From positions 9,108 through 73,107 of the forward strand of contig CAYXBP010000009.1 in the NCBI GenBank assembly GCA_964463355.1: 64,000 nucleotides of DNA, written 5' to 3'. Source of the stretch: Firm-04 sp964463355. GTDB lineage: Bacteria; Bacillota; Clostridia; Oscillospirales; Ruminococcaceae. The notes beneath the pieces are model-generated. The model had not been told where the DNA came from. It ran no database searches and was given only the letters and a program-made list of their open reading frames with translations. Made by a program: the position numbers and the translations under genes. Positions 1 through 9,178 of this stretch are shown piece by piece (within the stretch, counting starts at the first letter, position 1; the number at the start of each line of letters is the position of its first letter).

Positions 1-2
1 CG

Positions 3-1091
3 GTTGCACAAATGCACGGCTTGCAGGTGACTGCGTTGGCTGCCAACACCAATGTGGAGAAGCTTGTTGCACAGGCAAAGGAACTGCATCCACAGCTGCT
101 TTGCATCGGCGATGCATCCCGATATCCGCAATTAAAGGAGGCGGCTGCCGGTTTGGGTTGCCGCCTTTTGGCAGGCATTGACGGCTTGTGCGAGATTGCT
201 GCGGATGATAGTACGGAGATCTTGCTTAATGCTGTGGTGGGCATGGTAGGATTACGTCCCACACTAGCAGCTATTGCCGCCAAAAAACCCATTGCCCTTG
301 CCAATAAGGAAACGCTTGTGGCGGGAGGCAGCCTTGTGATGGAAGCCGCCGCAAACAATCAGGTGCCGATTTACCCTGTTGACAGCGAGCATTCTGCGAT
401 TTTTCAGTGCTTGCAGGGAAACCACAGAAGTCAGTTGAAAAAAATCATATTGACAGCTTCTGGCGGCCCCTTTTTTGGCAAAACCAAGGCAGATTTGGAG
501 CATATCACTGTGGAGCAGGCTTTGCAGCATCCCAACTGGAGCATGGGTCGCAAGATCACCATTGATTCGGCAACACTGATGAATAAAGGGTTGGAATTTA
601 TTGAGGCAAGATGGCTCTTTGACCTTGCCCCCGACCAGATTGAGATCGTGATACACCGTCAGAGCGTGCTGCATTCAGCGGTGGTATACGATGATGATTC
701 GATGATTGGACAGATGGGCGTGCCAGATATGAAAATTCCCATTCAGTATGCGTTGCTGTATCCTGAACGGAAACCTTGCCCCGCAAAACCGCTTTCCCTG
801 ACCGATTACGGCACGCTGACTTTTGCCAAGCCAGATTATAATACTTTTGATTGTCTAACCGCCTGCATTCGTGCTAGTGAAATGGGTGGCTCGGCACCCT
901 GTATTGCAAACGGTGCGAACGAGGCTGCCGTTGCGGCTTTCTTAGACAGAGAGATTCCCTTTTTGCAGATTGGCAGATTGGTGAATGCTGCCATTGATGC
1001 ACTGCCCGTTACAAGGCTGACCTGCTTTGAGGATGTCGCCAAAGCAGATACATTGGCAAGAACTTTTGTGGCAGAGCATTTGCATATGTGA
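3..1091 (+). CDS. dxr: 1-deoxy-D-xylulose 5-phosphate reductoisomerase, 5' truncated by window edge
   Basis: Second enzyme of the MEP isoprenoid pathway, converting DXP to MEP with NADPH in the cytoplasm. The reading frame is open to the left edge, and the first in-frame ATG (position 12) lies inside the family's conserved N-terminal domain, so about 25-30 residues including the GSTGSIG nucleotide-binding motif are missing. Visible family motifs, counted from that ATG: ALANKETLVAGG (about 95-106), the metal-binding VDSEHSAIFQ (about 123-132), TASGGPF, and HPNWSMGRKITIDSATLMNK in the flexible-loop and catalytic region. rseP follows after 25 bases, and ispG of the same pathway lies further along, the usual clostridial order. 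Family assignment is secure; the true start is outside the window. Confidence 0.96.
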   Translation, partial: VAQMHGLQVTALAANTNVEKLVAQAKELHPQLLCIGDASRYPQLKEAAAGLGCRLLAGIDGLCEIAADDSTEILLNAVVGMVGLRPTLAAIAAKKPIALANKETLVAGGSLVMEAAANNQVPIYPVDSEHSAIFQCLQGNHRSQLKKIILTASGGPFFGKTKADLEHITVEQALQHPNWSMGRKITIDSATLMNKGLEFIEARWLFDLAPDQIEIVIHRQSVLHSAVVYDDDSMIGQMGVPDMKIPIQYALLYPERKPCPAKPLSLTDYGTLTFAKPDYNTFDCLTACIRASEMGGSAPCIANGANEAAVAAFLDREIPFLQIGRLVNAAIDALPVTRLTCFEDVAKADTLARTFVAEHLHM

Positions 1092-1116
1092 ACTTCCCCC
1101 CTGAAAGGAGCATTGA

Positions 1117-2163
1117 ATGAATTTTCTTTCCATTTTGGCAGCGATTTTCTGCTTCGGTGTGATTATTTTCATCCATGAGTTAGGACATTTCTTTGTTGCA
1201 AAAAAATGCGGTGTTCGTGTGCTGGAGTTTGCCATCGGTATGGGGCCCGCGATCTTCTCCAAGCAGATCGGCGAGACCAAGTATGCCCTGCGCCTGCTGC
1301 CCATTGGCGGCTATTGCGCTATGGACGGCGAGGATGAATCGAAGGATGACCCCAGAGCATTTCGCAGCAGACCCGTCTGGCAGCGGATTCTGGTGACCGT
1401 TGCAGGTGCTGTGATGAATATTGTATTGGGCTTTTTCCTGCTCATCGCTACCACCTGTCTGGATACGGCAATCACTTCTACCACCGTTTCCAGCTTCCAC
1501 CAGAATGCTGCCGGAGAGAACATTGCAACCTCTAATCAGTGGCTACAGAAGGATGACCGTTTTGTTTCCATCAATGGGCTGCGTATCTTTACAGCATCGG
1601 ATATCTCCTATGCCCTGCAAAATGATAATTGCGAAGCTTTTACCGTGGTGGTAGAGCGCAACAGCGAGAAAATCACGCTGGAAAAAGTCAAATTCCTTGA
1701 TACCGAAACACAGGGCTTGCTGGACTTTTATGTTTACCCCAAAGAGAAAACTGTAGGTAATGTTCTGGTGCAAAGTGTCAAGGAAACGATGACCACCGCG
1801 CGCTTAATCTGGATCTCATTGATTGATCTGGTAACGGGCAAGTACGGCTTCAACGATCTTTCTGGTGTGGTGGGCATCGTGGATAGTACCGCAGATATCG
1901 TCAATCAGGGTAGAACTTTTCGCGAAAAGTGCTATTCGCTGCTGTATATGATGTCTTTCATCACTGTCAATGTGGGTATTTTCAACCTGATTCCTTTTCC
2001 TGCACTGGATGGCGGCAGATTGGTGTTCCTCATTATTGAGGCGATTCGCCGTAAGCCCATTCAGGCAGAAACGGAGGGAAAGATCCACTTCATTGGTCTG
2101 GCATTGCTGATGCTGTTGATGATTGCCATTACCTTCCAGGATGTGACAAGACTGTTTCGATAG
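1117..2163 (+). CDS. rseP: RIP metalloprotease RseP (site-2 protease family)
   Basis: Membrane zinc protease that cuts substrates such as anti-sigma factors or signal-peptide remnants inside the bilayer. The HExxH zinc site is at residues 20-24 (HELGH) in the first membrane helix, and the third ligand motif NLIPFPALDGG lies in the C-terminal helices. A PDZ-like domain sits between them (around residues 125-210, with DRFVSINGLRI). Length 348 residues is normal. The SD sequence GAAAGGAG sits 8 bases before the ATG. It lies between dxr and ispG, a common clostridial arrangement. An ECF sigma/anti-sigma pair exists at 53434-54262, but nothing here shows that its anti-sigma factor is the substrate. 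Confidence 0.95.
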   Translation: MNFLSILAAIFCFGVIIFIHELGHFFVAKKCGVRVLEFAIGMGPAIFSKQIGETKYALRLLPIGGYCAMDGEDESKDDPRAFRSRPVWQRILVTVAGAVMNIVLGFFLLIATTCLDTAITSTTVSSFHQNAAGENIATSNQWLQKDDRFVSINGLRIFTASDISYALQNDNCEAFTVVVERNSEKITLEKVKFLDTETQGLLDFYVYPKEKTVGNVLVQSVKETMTTARLIWISLIDLVTGKYGFNDLSGVVGIVDSTADIVNQGRTFREKCYSLLYMMSFITVNVGIFNLIPFPALDGGRLVFLIIEAIRRKPIQAETEGKIHFIGLALLMLLMIAITFQDVTRLFR

Positions 2164-2189
2164 TCGGGGGACAGAAAGGGAGGCATATC

Positions 2190-2441
2190 CTGAAACAGCT
2201 GAAGTATTCCTGCCCATTCGGCTTCAATGGGATCTCCCTTGCCATTGCCGGCATTGTCACATTGCTCGTGTTGATATGTTTCTTTTTTCATTACAATGAT
2301 TATGATGTCTGGTATGTCAGTTATCTGGTGTTTTATCTGCACAATGGCAGATATACTATGCGCGTGCCCTCGGGAGAGGGCGATGCGCACAGCGTTGTGC
2401 TTTTGAGATTTCAAGGTCATACCCGTTGGCTGCTGCAATAA
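2190..2441 (+). CDS. small predicted membrane protein with a CTG start
   Basis: An 83-residue frame fills the gap between rseP and ispG but has no ATG, GTG or TTG near its beginning. A strong SD (AAAGGGAGG, 2176-2184) lies five bases before an in-frame CTG, which I take as the start; the frame ends in TAA just before the ispG ribosome site. The protein starts KQLKYSCPFGFNG, has one hydrophobic helix (about residues 13-30, ISLAIAGIVTLLVLICFFF) and a short hydrophilic tail. I recognise no family. It could be a real small inner-membrane protein of this operon or a chance frame. The SD, the stop position and the lack of overlap argue for a gene; the rare start codon argues for caution. Confidence 0.55.
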   Translation: MKQLKYSCPFGFNGISLAIAGIVTLLVLICFFFHYNDYDVWYVSYLVFYLHNGRYTMRVPSGEGDAHSVVLLRFQGHTRWLLQ

Positions 2442-2461
2442 TATAAAGGAGTGTGTTTTTC

Positions 2462-3505
2462 ATGCGCAAACTGCACCCTGTGAAAGTTGGAAACTGTCTG
2501 TTGGATGGCAGGCATATTTACATACAATCCATGCTTAATACCCGTTCTGATGATATCGAAGGAACAGTAGCGCAAGCCATTGCTTTGGAAAAAGCAGGCT
2601 GCGAGATTATTCGTGCTGCTATTCCAGATGAAAAAGCAGTGGCATTGATCCCTGCAATTAAGGCTGCGGTTCGTATTCCGTTGGTGGCAGATATCCATTT
2701 CGATTATCGTTTGGCACTGGCTGCCGCTGATGCAGGCGTGGACAAGATCCGCATTAATCCTGGTAATATAGGCGATATGGACAGAGTCAAGGCTGTGGCA
2801 GATAAGTGCCGTCAGAAGCAGATTCCGATTCGTATTGGTGTCAATAGTGGCTCGCTGGAAAAATCGCTGCTGAAAAAATACGGTAGCCCCACCCCTGAAG
2901 CAATGGTGGAAAGTGCAATGGCGCACGCGAGCTTGCTGGAGCGTTTTGATTTTCATGATATTGTGGTTTCCATTAAGTCCTCAGATGTAAAGAACATGAT
3001 CGCATGCTATCGCCTTGCAGCCGAAAAAACCGATTATCCACTGCATCTCGGCGTAACCGAAGCAGGCACTGCGCATATGGGTATGATCAAATCGGCGGCA
3101 GGTATCGGCTCGCTGCTTTGTGATGGCATTGGCGAAACCATTCGCATCTCGCTGACCGCTAACCCTGTGCAAGAGGTGGAAGCTGCCATTGATCTGCTGA
3201 AAGCACTTGGGCTGCGGAAAGGTGTGACATTGGTTTCCTGCCCTACCTGTGGCAGAACGCGTATTGATCTGATTGGTGCGGCAAATGCCGTGGAGCAAGC
3301 ACTGCGTGGTTGCCGCAAGAATATCAAAGTTGCTGTCATGGGCTGTATCGTCAACGGTCCCGGTGAAGCAAGAGAAGCGGATATCGGTATTGCCGGCGGC
3401 GATGGTTGCGCGGTGCTGTTTCGCAAGGATGAGATTCTGGGTAAAGTGCCTGAATCGGAGATTGTGCCTGCGCTGCTTGCCGAGATTGATAAGCTGCCCG
3501 ATTGA
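2462..3505 (+). CDS. ispG: 4-hydroxy-3-methylbut-2-en-1-yl diphosphate synthase (flavodoxin/ferredoxin)
   Basis: IspG (GcpE) turns MEcPP into HMBPP, the penultimate MEP-pathway step, using a 4Fe-4S cluster. Cluster ligands are visible as SCPTCGR and GCIVNGPGEA in the C-terminal domain; the N-terminal TIM barrel includes LVADIHFDYR and DKIRINPGNIG. At 347 residues it is the short bacterial form. An in-frame GTG at 2453 is only two bases from the SD AAAGGA (2445-2450), so ATG 2462, eleven bases away, is the better start. It belongs with dxr in the same transcription unit, so two steps of one pathway are co-expressed here with the replicase gene polC. Confidence 0.96.
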   Translation: MRKLHPVKVGNCLLDGRHIYIQSMLNTRSDDIEGTVAQAIALEKAGCEIIRAAIPDEKAVALIPAIKAAVRIPLVADIHFDYRLALAAADAGVDKIRINPGNIGDMDRVKAVADKCRQKQIPIRIGVNSGSLEKSLLKKYGSPTPEAMVESAMAHASLLERFDFHDIVVSIKSSDVKNMIACYRLAAEKTDYPLHLGVTEAGTAHMGMIKSAAGIGSLLCDGIGETIRISLTANPVQEVEAAIDLLKALGLRKGVTLVSCPTCGRTRIDLIGAANAVEQALRGCRKNIKVAVMGCIVNGPGEAREADIGIAGGDGCAVLFRKDEILGKVPESEIVPALLAEIDKLPD

Positions 3506-3523
3506 CAGAAAGGATTTGTTTTC

Positions 3524-6500
3524 ATGCTGCAAACCCTACGGGATTTTCTGCGCGAATATGGTGCCAAATTGCCCGAGCTTGTGCTTGCGGGCAAAGTGCG
3601 CCGCGTGATGGCCAATCACGACCGCACTAAGCTGTATCTGGAAACGGAATTTGATGCGCCGATTCCCTTTGCGGTGATTTCACAATTTGAATCGGAAGTG
3701 GCAGACCGCTTGAATATTTCGGCGGTTCGGTTGCTTTGCCGTTACCCAGCCGAGTGCTTCTGTACCGATGTGCTTGCTGATTTGTTTTTATCCCTGCGCC
3801 GAGATCTGCCTATGATGAACGGTTTTCTTGACGATGCAGGGCTGCAATTGGATATGGAAAACCAATTGTTGACGATCACCTTGTGCCATGGCGGTGTGGA
3901 TATTCTCGAATCCACCCATTTTCGCGATGAGCTTGCAAGAGCTGTGCGTACCATCTATTCTGTGGGATTGCAAATCCAGTTTGATGGCGGTGTGCAGCAT
4001 ATCACGCCTGAGGCGCATGATACCATGCAAGAAGAGATTTTGGCAACGTTGCCTCCCCCTGAAGCACAGCCTGCCGACTCGAAACAGCCTGAATCTGTTC
4101 CTGTGTTTTCTTCCCTTGCTTCTGCCCCCGATGATGCTGCACCCATTCAGCCAGTGATGCCCTCCAAAGAAGATTTATCGGTCATTTATGGCAGAACAAT
4201 CAAGGAAAAACCTGTCAGCATCGGCGAGGTGGTGAAGAATCTAAGCACTGCGGGCAGAGTATGCATCGCCTGCGAAGTGTTTGGCGATATCGACACGCGT
4301 GCCCTTAAAAATGGCAAAACGCTGCTGACTTTTCCCGTGACAGATTATACGGGCAGCGTGCTGGTCAAGATGTTTCTGGATGATGACAAACTTGCGGATT
4401 TCCCTCAGAAATCGTGCAAAAAGGGTGCAAATCTGCTGATTTATGGTGCAATCGCCTATGATGACTACGACCATGATATAACCATCAAGCCAACTGGTAT
4501 CAGCACATATACGCCACCAAAGCGTACCGACGATGCTCCCATCAAGCGTGTGGAATTGCATATGCATACCAATATGTCCGCTATGGATGCCGTCAGTTCG
4601 GCAACTGCGCTCATAGAGCGTGCCCATGAATGGGGGCATCGCGCTGTTGCTATAACCGATCACGGTGTGGTGCAGGCGTTTCCAGAAGCGATGAACGCTA
4701 CAGCCAAGATGAAGGATTTTCGCGTAATCTATGGCTGCGAGGCATATGTGGTCAATGATCTGGAAACAGCGATGGCAATTGATGTTCCTGACCCACGAAG
4801 TATTCACGATGAAGTGATCGTGTTTGATGTGGAAACTACGGGCCTTTCGCCTGCGGATGACCGTTTGACAGAGATCGGCGCGGTAAAAGTGCGCGATCTC
4901 AAGGTGGTGGATAGCTTTTGCACTTTTGTGAATCCGCAGCGGCATATTCCTGATAAGATTACTGAGCTGACAGGCATTACTGATGAAATGGTTAGGGATG
5001 CCCCGGATGAAGCCAGAGCTGTAGCCGATTTTATGGCGTTCTGCGGGGAACACCCAGTTTTGATCGCTCATAATGCAAACTTTGATACTGCTTTTTTGCG
5101 CAATATCTTCAAACGCTGCAATATGCAGTACGATTTTGTTACACTGGATACCCTTGTGCTTTGTCGCGCCATGCTGCCCGAACTTGCAAAGCATAAGCTG
5201 AATGTGGTGGCAAAGCACTTGAAGCTTGGTAAATTTGATCATCACCGCGCCAGCGATGATGCCTGTATGCTTGCTAAAATCTATATTACGCTGATGGAAC
5301 GGTTGGAGAAAAAACAGGATGTGCACACCTTTGCGGAGTTGAATACCAAACTGCCCACGATTGATCCCAAAAAGTTGAAATCGTTTCACCAGATTATTTT
5401 GGCAAAGAATCAGACGGGCATGAAGAATCTTTACCGACTGGTTTCGTACAGTCAGCTGGATTATTTCTATAAAAAGCCGTTGATTCCCAAATCGGTTCTG
5501 CAACAGCATAGAGAAGGCTTGATTTTTGGCAGTGCTTGTGAGGCAGGGGAACTGTTTCAGGCAATGCTGGATGGAAAATCGGATCAGGAACTGGTAAAGC
5601 TTGCCGCTTTCTATGATTATCTGGAAATCCAACCCATTGCCAATAACCGCTTCATGCTGCGCAGCGATAAGTATTCTGCCCGTACTGAGGAGGATTTGCG
5701 CAATTACAACCGCCGTATTCTTGCAATTGGGGATAAGGCTGGGCTTCCTGTGGTGGCAACCTGTGATGTGCATTTCATGGACGAAAAAGATGCCATTTAC
5801 CGTGAGATTTTGCAATCGGGCAATGGCTTTGACGATGCGGGAGAACAAGCACCGCTGTATTTCCGCACCACTGATGAGATGCTGGAAGAATTTGATTATC
5901 TCGGCGAACGTGCCTATGAGGTTGTAGTGGAAAATCCAAACCGTATTGCCGATAAGATTGATGCGTGCCATGCCATCCCCAAAGGCACTTTTACCCCCTC
6001 CATTCCTGGTTCTGAGGAGGATCTGACGCGCATTACCACTGAAACAGCAGAAAGCATTTACGGTTCCCCCTTGCCTGAGATCGTACAAAAGCGTTTGGAT
6101 AGAGAACTTGGCTCCATCATCAAGCATGGCTTTTCGGTGCTGTATATGATTGCCCAAAAGCTGGTTGCCAATTCTGAGGCGCATGGCTACATGGTCGGTT
6201 CCAGAGGGTCAGTCGGTTCTTCCTTTGTGGCAAGTATGGCGGGTATTTCTGAGGTGAATCCGCTGGTGCCCCATTATGTCTGCAAAAAATGTAAGTACTC
6301 CGAATTTGATACGACTGGTAAGTACGGTTCAGGATTTGATCTTCCTCCGAAGAACTGTCCCAATTGCGGCGAGGAACTCAAACGTGATGGACATGATATT
6401 CCCTTTGAAACATTCCTTGGCTTTGACGGTGACAAGGCACCGGATATTGACCAGAATTTTTCCAGTGAGTTTCAGTCTGAATCCCACCGCTATACCGAAG

Positions 6501-7885
6501 AATTATTTGGTCGTGCCAATGTGTTTAAGGCAGGTACCATTTCGGGCGTGAAAGACAAGATCGCCTACGGCTATGTCAAGCATTATCTGGAGGATTGTGG
6601 CATCTCTGTGAACAACAGCGAGGTGAATCGTCTGGTGGCAGGCTGCGTGGGTGTTAAGAAAACTACAGGGCAGCATCCTGGCGGTATGGTCGTAATCCCA
6701 GAAGATTTTGATATCTTTGATTTTACCCCTGTGCAGCAGCCTGGCGAACCTGCTGAAGATGACGATGCGGAACAGATTATCACCACCCATTTCGATTTCC
6801 ACAGTCTGCATGATACGATTCTGAAACTGGACGAGCTGGGCCATGTTGTGCCGACCTTTTATAAGCACTTGGAGGATGCAACTGGTCTGAAAATCGATGA
6901 TATTCCTGCTACTGATCCCAAGGTTCTGCAAATGTGTACTGATTGTTCTGTGCTGGGGGTGACTCCCGAGGAGATTTACTGCAAAACAGGCAGTTTGGGT
7001 ATTCCCGAAATGGGTACGGGCTTTACAATCGGTATGCTGTTGGATGCGAAACCCAAGCTGTTTTCCGACTTTTTGCAGATATCGGGGCTATCTCATGGAA
7101 CGGATGTGTGGCTGGGCAATGCGCAGGAATTGATCGCTAATGGTACCTGCACTATTTCTGATGTGATTGGAACGCGTGATAGCATCATGACCTACTTGTT
7201 GTACCATGATGTGCCGCCCAAAGAGGCGTTTCAGATTATGGAGGATACCCGTAAGGGCAAAGCCCCTAAAACTTTTACCCCCGAACGCATCGAGATGCTG
7301 CGAGAGCATAATGTTCCTGATTGGTATATCGAAAGCTGCCTGAAGATCAAGTATATGTTTCCAAAGGCGCACGCAACGGCATATGTCATCGCCGCGATAA
7401 AGCTGGGATGGTTCAAGCTGTATCGTCCACTTGAATTTTATGCAACGTATTTTACAGTGCGCGGCGGCGATTTTGATGTGGAACTTGCTGTTGCTGGTAT
7501 ACAGGCGGTGCGTAATAAAATTGATGAACTGGAGCGTAAGGGCAAGAAAGAACGTTCTAAAAAGGAAAATGACCTGATGGATATTTTGCTGATCGTGAAT
7601 GAGATGCTCAGTCGCGGTTATAGCTTTTTGCCTGTAGATCTGTACCGTTCCGAGGCGACGCGATATAAAATTGAGGACGGTAAGGTGCGAATCCCCTTTG
7701 GTGCCATTACCGGCATCGGCACTAAGGCTGCTGAGAAGCTCTACGAAACGGCACAGAAGGGCGATTTCATTTCCGTTGAAGAATTTCAGACCCAAAGTGC
7801 TGCATCAAAAGCAACAATCGAAACTTTGGATGCTTTGGGTGCTTTGGGTAATCTGCCAAAATCCAATCAGCTTTCTCTGTTTTGA
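3524..7885 (+). CDS. polC: DNA polymerase III alpha subunit, PolC type
   Basis: The main replicative polymerase of low-GC Firmicutes, with its own 3'-5' exonuclease. Length 1453 residues is full size. Order of domains: N-terminal region (1-220, with a linker rich in Pro and Ala near 180-220), OB fold (about 230-330), PHP domain (starting ELHMHTNMSAMDA near 345), an inserted DEDDh exonuclease (FDVETTGLSPADDRLTEIG near 430; LIAHNANFD; DDACMLAK), then the PHP remainder and the polymerase core. Core motifs include GSRGSVGSSFVASM, a zinc-knuckle pair CKKCKY/CPNCGEE and PDIDQNFSSEFQ with catalytic aspartates. It ends the isoprenoid operon; a promoter for the his genes starts two bases after its stop. 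Confidence 0.98.
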   Translation: MLQTLRDFLREYGAKLPELVLAGKVRRVMANHDRTKLYLETEFDAPIPFAVISQFESEVADRLNISAVRLLCRYPAECFCTDVLADLFLSLRRDLPMMNGFLDDAGLQLDMENQLLTITLCHGGVDILESTHFRDELARAVRTIYSVGLQIQFDGGVQHITPEAHDTMQEEILATLPPPEAQPADSKQPESVPVFSSLASAPDDAAPIQPVMPSKEDLSVIYGRTIKEKPVSIGEVVKNLSTAGRVCIACEVFGDIDTRALKNGKTLLTFPVTDYTGSVLVKMFLDDDKLADFPQKSCKKGANLLIYGAIAYDDYDHDITIKPTGISTYTPPKRTDDAPIKRVELHMHTNMSAMDAVSSATALIERAHEWGHRAVAITDHGVVQAFPEAMNATAKMKDFRVIYGCEAYVVNDLETAMAIDVPDPRSIHDEVIVFDVETTGLSPADDRLTEIGAVKVRDLKVVDSFCTFVNPQRHIPDKITELTGITDEMVRDAPDEARAVADFMAFCGEHPVLIAHNANFDTAFLRNIFKRCNMQYDFVTLDTLVLCRAMLPELAKHKLNVVAKHLKLGKFDHHRASDDACMLAKIYITLMERLEKKQDVHTFAELNTKLPTIDPKKLKSFHQIILAKNQTGMKNLYRLVSYSQLDYFYKKPLIPKSVLQQHREGLIFGSACEAGELFQAMLDGKSDQELVKLAAFYDYLEIQPIANNRFMLRSDKYSARTEEDLRNYNRRILAIGDKAGLPVVATCDVHFMDEKDAIYREILQSGNGFDDAGEQAPLYFRTTDEMLEEFDYLGERAYEVVVENPNRIADKIDACHAIPKGTFTPSIPGSEEDLTRITTETAESIYGSPLPEIVQKRLDRELGSIIKHGFSVLYMIAQKLVANSEAHGYMVGSRGSVGSSFVASMAGISEVNPLVPHYVCKKCKYSEFDTTGKYGSGFDLPPKNCPNCGEELKRDGHDIPFETFLGFDGDKAPDIDQNFSSEFQSESHRYTEELFGRANVFKAGTISGVKDKIAYGYVKHYLEDCGISVNNSEVNRLVAGCVGVKKTTGQHPGGMVVIPEDFDIFDFTPVQQPGEPAEDDDAEQIITTHFDFHSLHDTILKLDELGHVVPTFYKHLEDATGLKIDDIPATDPKVLQMCTDCSVLGVTPEEIYCKTGSLGIPEMGTGFTIGMLLDAKPKLFSDFLQISGLSHGTDVWLGNAQELIANGTCTISDVIGTRDSIMTYLLYHDVPPKEAFQIMEDTRKGKAPKTFTPERIEMLREHNVPDWYIESCLKIKYMFPKAHATAYVIAAIKLGWFKLYRPLEFYATYFTVRGGDFDVELAVAGIQAVRNKIDELERKGKKERSKKENDLMDILLIVNEMLSRGYSFLPVDLYRSEATRYKIEDGKVRIPFGAITGIGTKAAEKLYETAQKGDFISVEEFQTQSAASKATIETLDALGALGNLPKSNQLSLF

Positions 7886-7886
7886 C

Positions 7887-7915
7887 TTGACTTTTTTGCG
7901 GTAACATGGTAACAT
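7887..7915 (+). promoter_or_regulatory. putative sigma-A promoter of the his operon
   Basis: TTGACT (7887-7892) and TAACAT (7910-7915) are separated by 17 bases, directly after the polC stop. The -10 element is formed by the second unit of the 8-base repeat described separately. It would give a leader of roughly 55 bases before hisZ. No terminator separates polC from hisZ, so readthrough is also possible. Confidence 0.5.
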
Positions 7916-7948
7916 AGTAACGCAGTAGCGTGATAACATAGTAGCACG
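7901..7948 (+). repeat. six degenerate tandem copies of an 8-base unit, GTAACATA-like
   Basis: Read in steps of eight the sequence is GTAACATG, GTAACATA, GTAACGCA, GTAGCGTG, ATAACATA, GTAGCACG. The array overlaps the putative his -10 element and fills most of the leader. Such an array could expand or shrink by slippage, or offer repeated binding sites on nearly one helical face. Either function is inference. Confidence 0.7.
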
Positions 7949-7978
7949 CTAAAGTAATTGCTCCGAAAGGATATACTT

Positions 7979-9178
7979 ATGAATCGTTTTGATTGTATTA
8001 CCCCAGAGGGTACCAGAGATGCTCTCTTTGCGGAATGCACCCTGCGGCGGCAGGTGGAGGAAAAACTGCGCAGTTTGTTCGCTGCCAGAGGATACAGCGA
8101 GATCATTACCCCTACGCTGGAGTTCTTTGATGTTTTTAACCGCGATGCAAGACCCTTTCCGCAAGAGAAAATGTATAAGCTGACCGACTGTAAAGGCCGT
8201 TTGCTGGTGCTGCGCCCCGATAATACTGTGCCGATTGCCCGTGTGTGTGCGACTCGTTTGCGCGATGCAGCGTTGCCGCTGCGTCTGTACTACAATCAGA
8301 GCATTCATGTATCTTCGCCCACTCTTAAGGGTAGGGATGATGAAGTGACGCAATCGGGTATTGAACTGATCGGATCGGATTCCCGTATGGCCGATTTGGA
8401 GGTCATTGCAGCCGCAGTGGATGTGCTTGCATCTTGTGATACCGAATATCGTCTGGAGTTGGGCAATGCTGCATTTTTTGCGGAACTGACCAACCGCCTG
8501 GATGCATCGCCGCAGACTAAGGAAGCCATTCGCAATTATGTGGAAGATAACAATTTTCCTGCGCTGAATGATGTGCTGGATACTTTGCCTACATCGGACG
8601 TGACGGAGGCTTTGCGCCAGCTGCCACGTCTGTTTGGCGGCGAGGAGGTCTTTGCAAAGGCTGCTGCTCTCTGCCCTGATCCTGCATTTACTACTGTGCT
8701 GGATTCTCTGAAAAGCCTGTGGGAAACCGTTACCTGCATCGCGGGCAAAGAGCGCGTGACCGTTGATCTCAGCATGGTGCATCGTACTGATTATTATACT
8801 GGAATGATGCTGCGCGGCTATCTTTCGGGCTATGGCGATGAGATTCTCTCAGGCGGCAGATATGATAAGCTGATAGCAGAATTTGGCTATGATGTTCCTG
8901 CAACGGGTTTTGCCGTCAATGTGGATGCGGTTGTCAAGGTGCTTTCCAAGCAGGCAGCAACTGATCCTGCTGCAAGACCTGCTGCGGATGTGCTGATCTG
9001 GGCAGCAAAGGGGCTGGAAGCAGACGCTATCAAGGCTGCTGAAACCTTGCGCGCCAAAGGTCTTGTTACGGAGCATGCTTTGTTCGATACGCTCGCTGAA
9101 GCGCAGGCATATGCAAAGCAGCAGGGCGTTCGTAATGTATTTCCCATCACAGAAACGGAAACGGAGGTCACCCAATGA
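7979..9178 (+). CDS. hisZ: ATP phosphoribosyltransferase regulatory subunit HisZ
   Basis: HisZ is a histidyl-tRNA synthetase paralogue without aminoacylation activity that joins short HisG to make an active, histidine-inhibited enzyme for step one of histidine synthesis. The 399 residues show the class II synthetase-like fold: TPEGTRD at the start, LRPDNTVPIARVCATR (motif-2 region), HRTDYYTGMMLRGY and SGGRYDKLIAEFG. The ATG at 7979 follows the SD GAAAGGA by eight bases; an upstream TTG (7958) has no such site. The stop overlaps the hisG start (ATGA). The neighbouring short HisG makes HisZ, rather than a true HisS, the firm call. Confidence 0.95.
   Translation: MNRFDCITPEGTRDALFAECTLRRQVEEKLRSLFAARGYSEIITPTLEFFDVFNRDARPFPQEKMYKLTDCKGRLLVLRPDNTVPIARVCATRLRDAALPLRLYYNQSIHVSSPTLKGRDDEVTQSGIELIGSDSRMADLEVIAAAVDVLASCDTEYRLELGNAAFFAELTNRLDASPQTKEAIRNYVEDNNFPALNDVLDTLPTSDVTEALRQLPRLFGGEEVFAKAAALCPDPAFTTVLDSLKSLWETVTCIAGKERVTVDLSMVHRTDYYTGMMLRGYLSGYGDEILSGGRYDKLIAEFGYDVPATGFAVNVDAVVKVLSKQAATDPAARPAADVLIWAAKGLEADAIKAAETLRAKGLVTEHALFDTLAEAQAYAKQQGVRNVFPITETETEVTQ

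Noticed and set aside
4241..6184. 647-codon open frame on the minus strand inside polC
   Set aside because: The polC frame has all family motifs over the same stretch; the reverse frame shows none and no SD-start arrangement.
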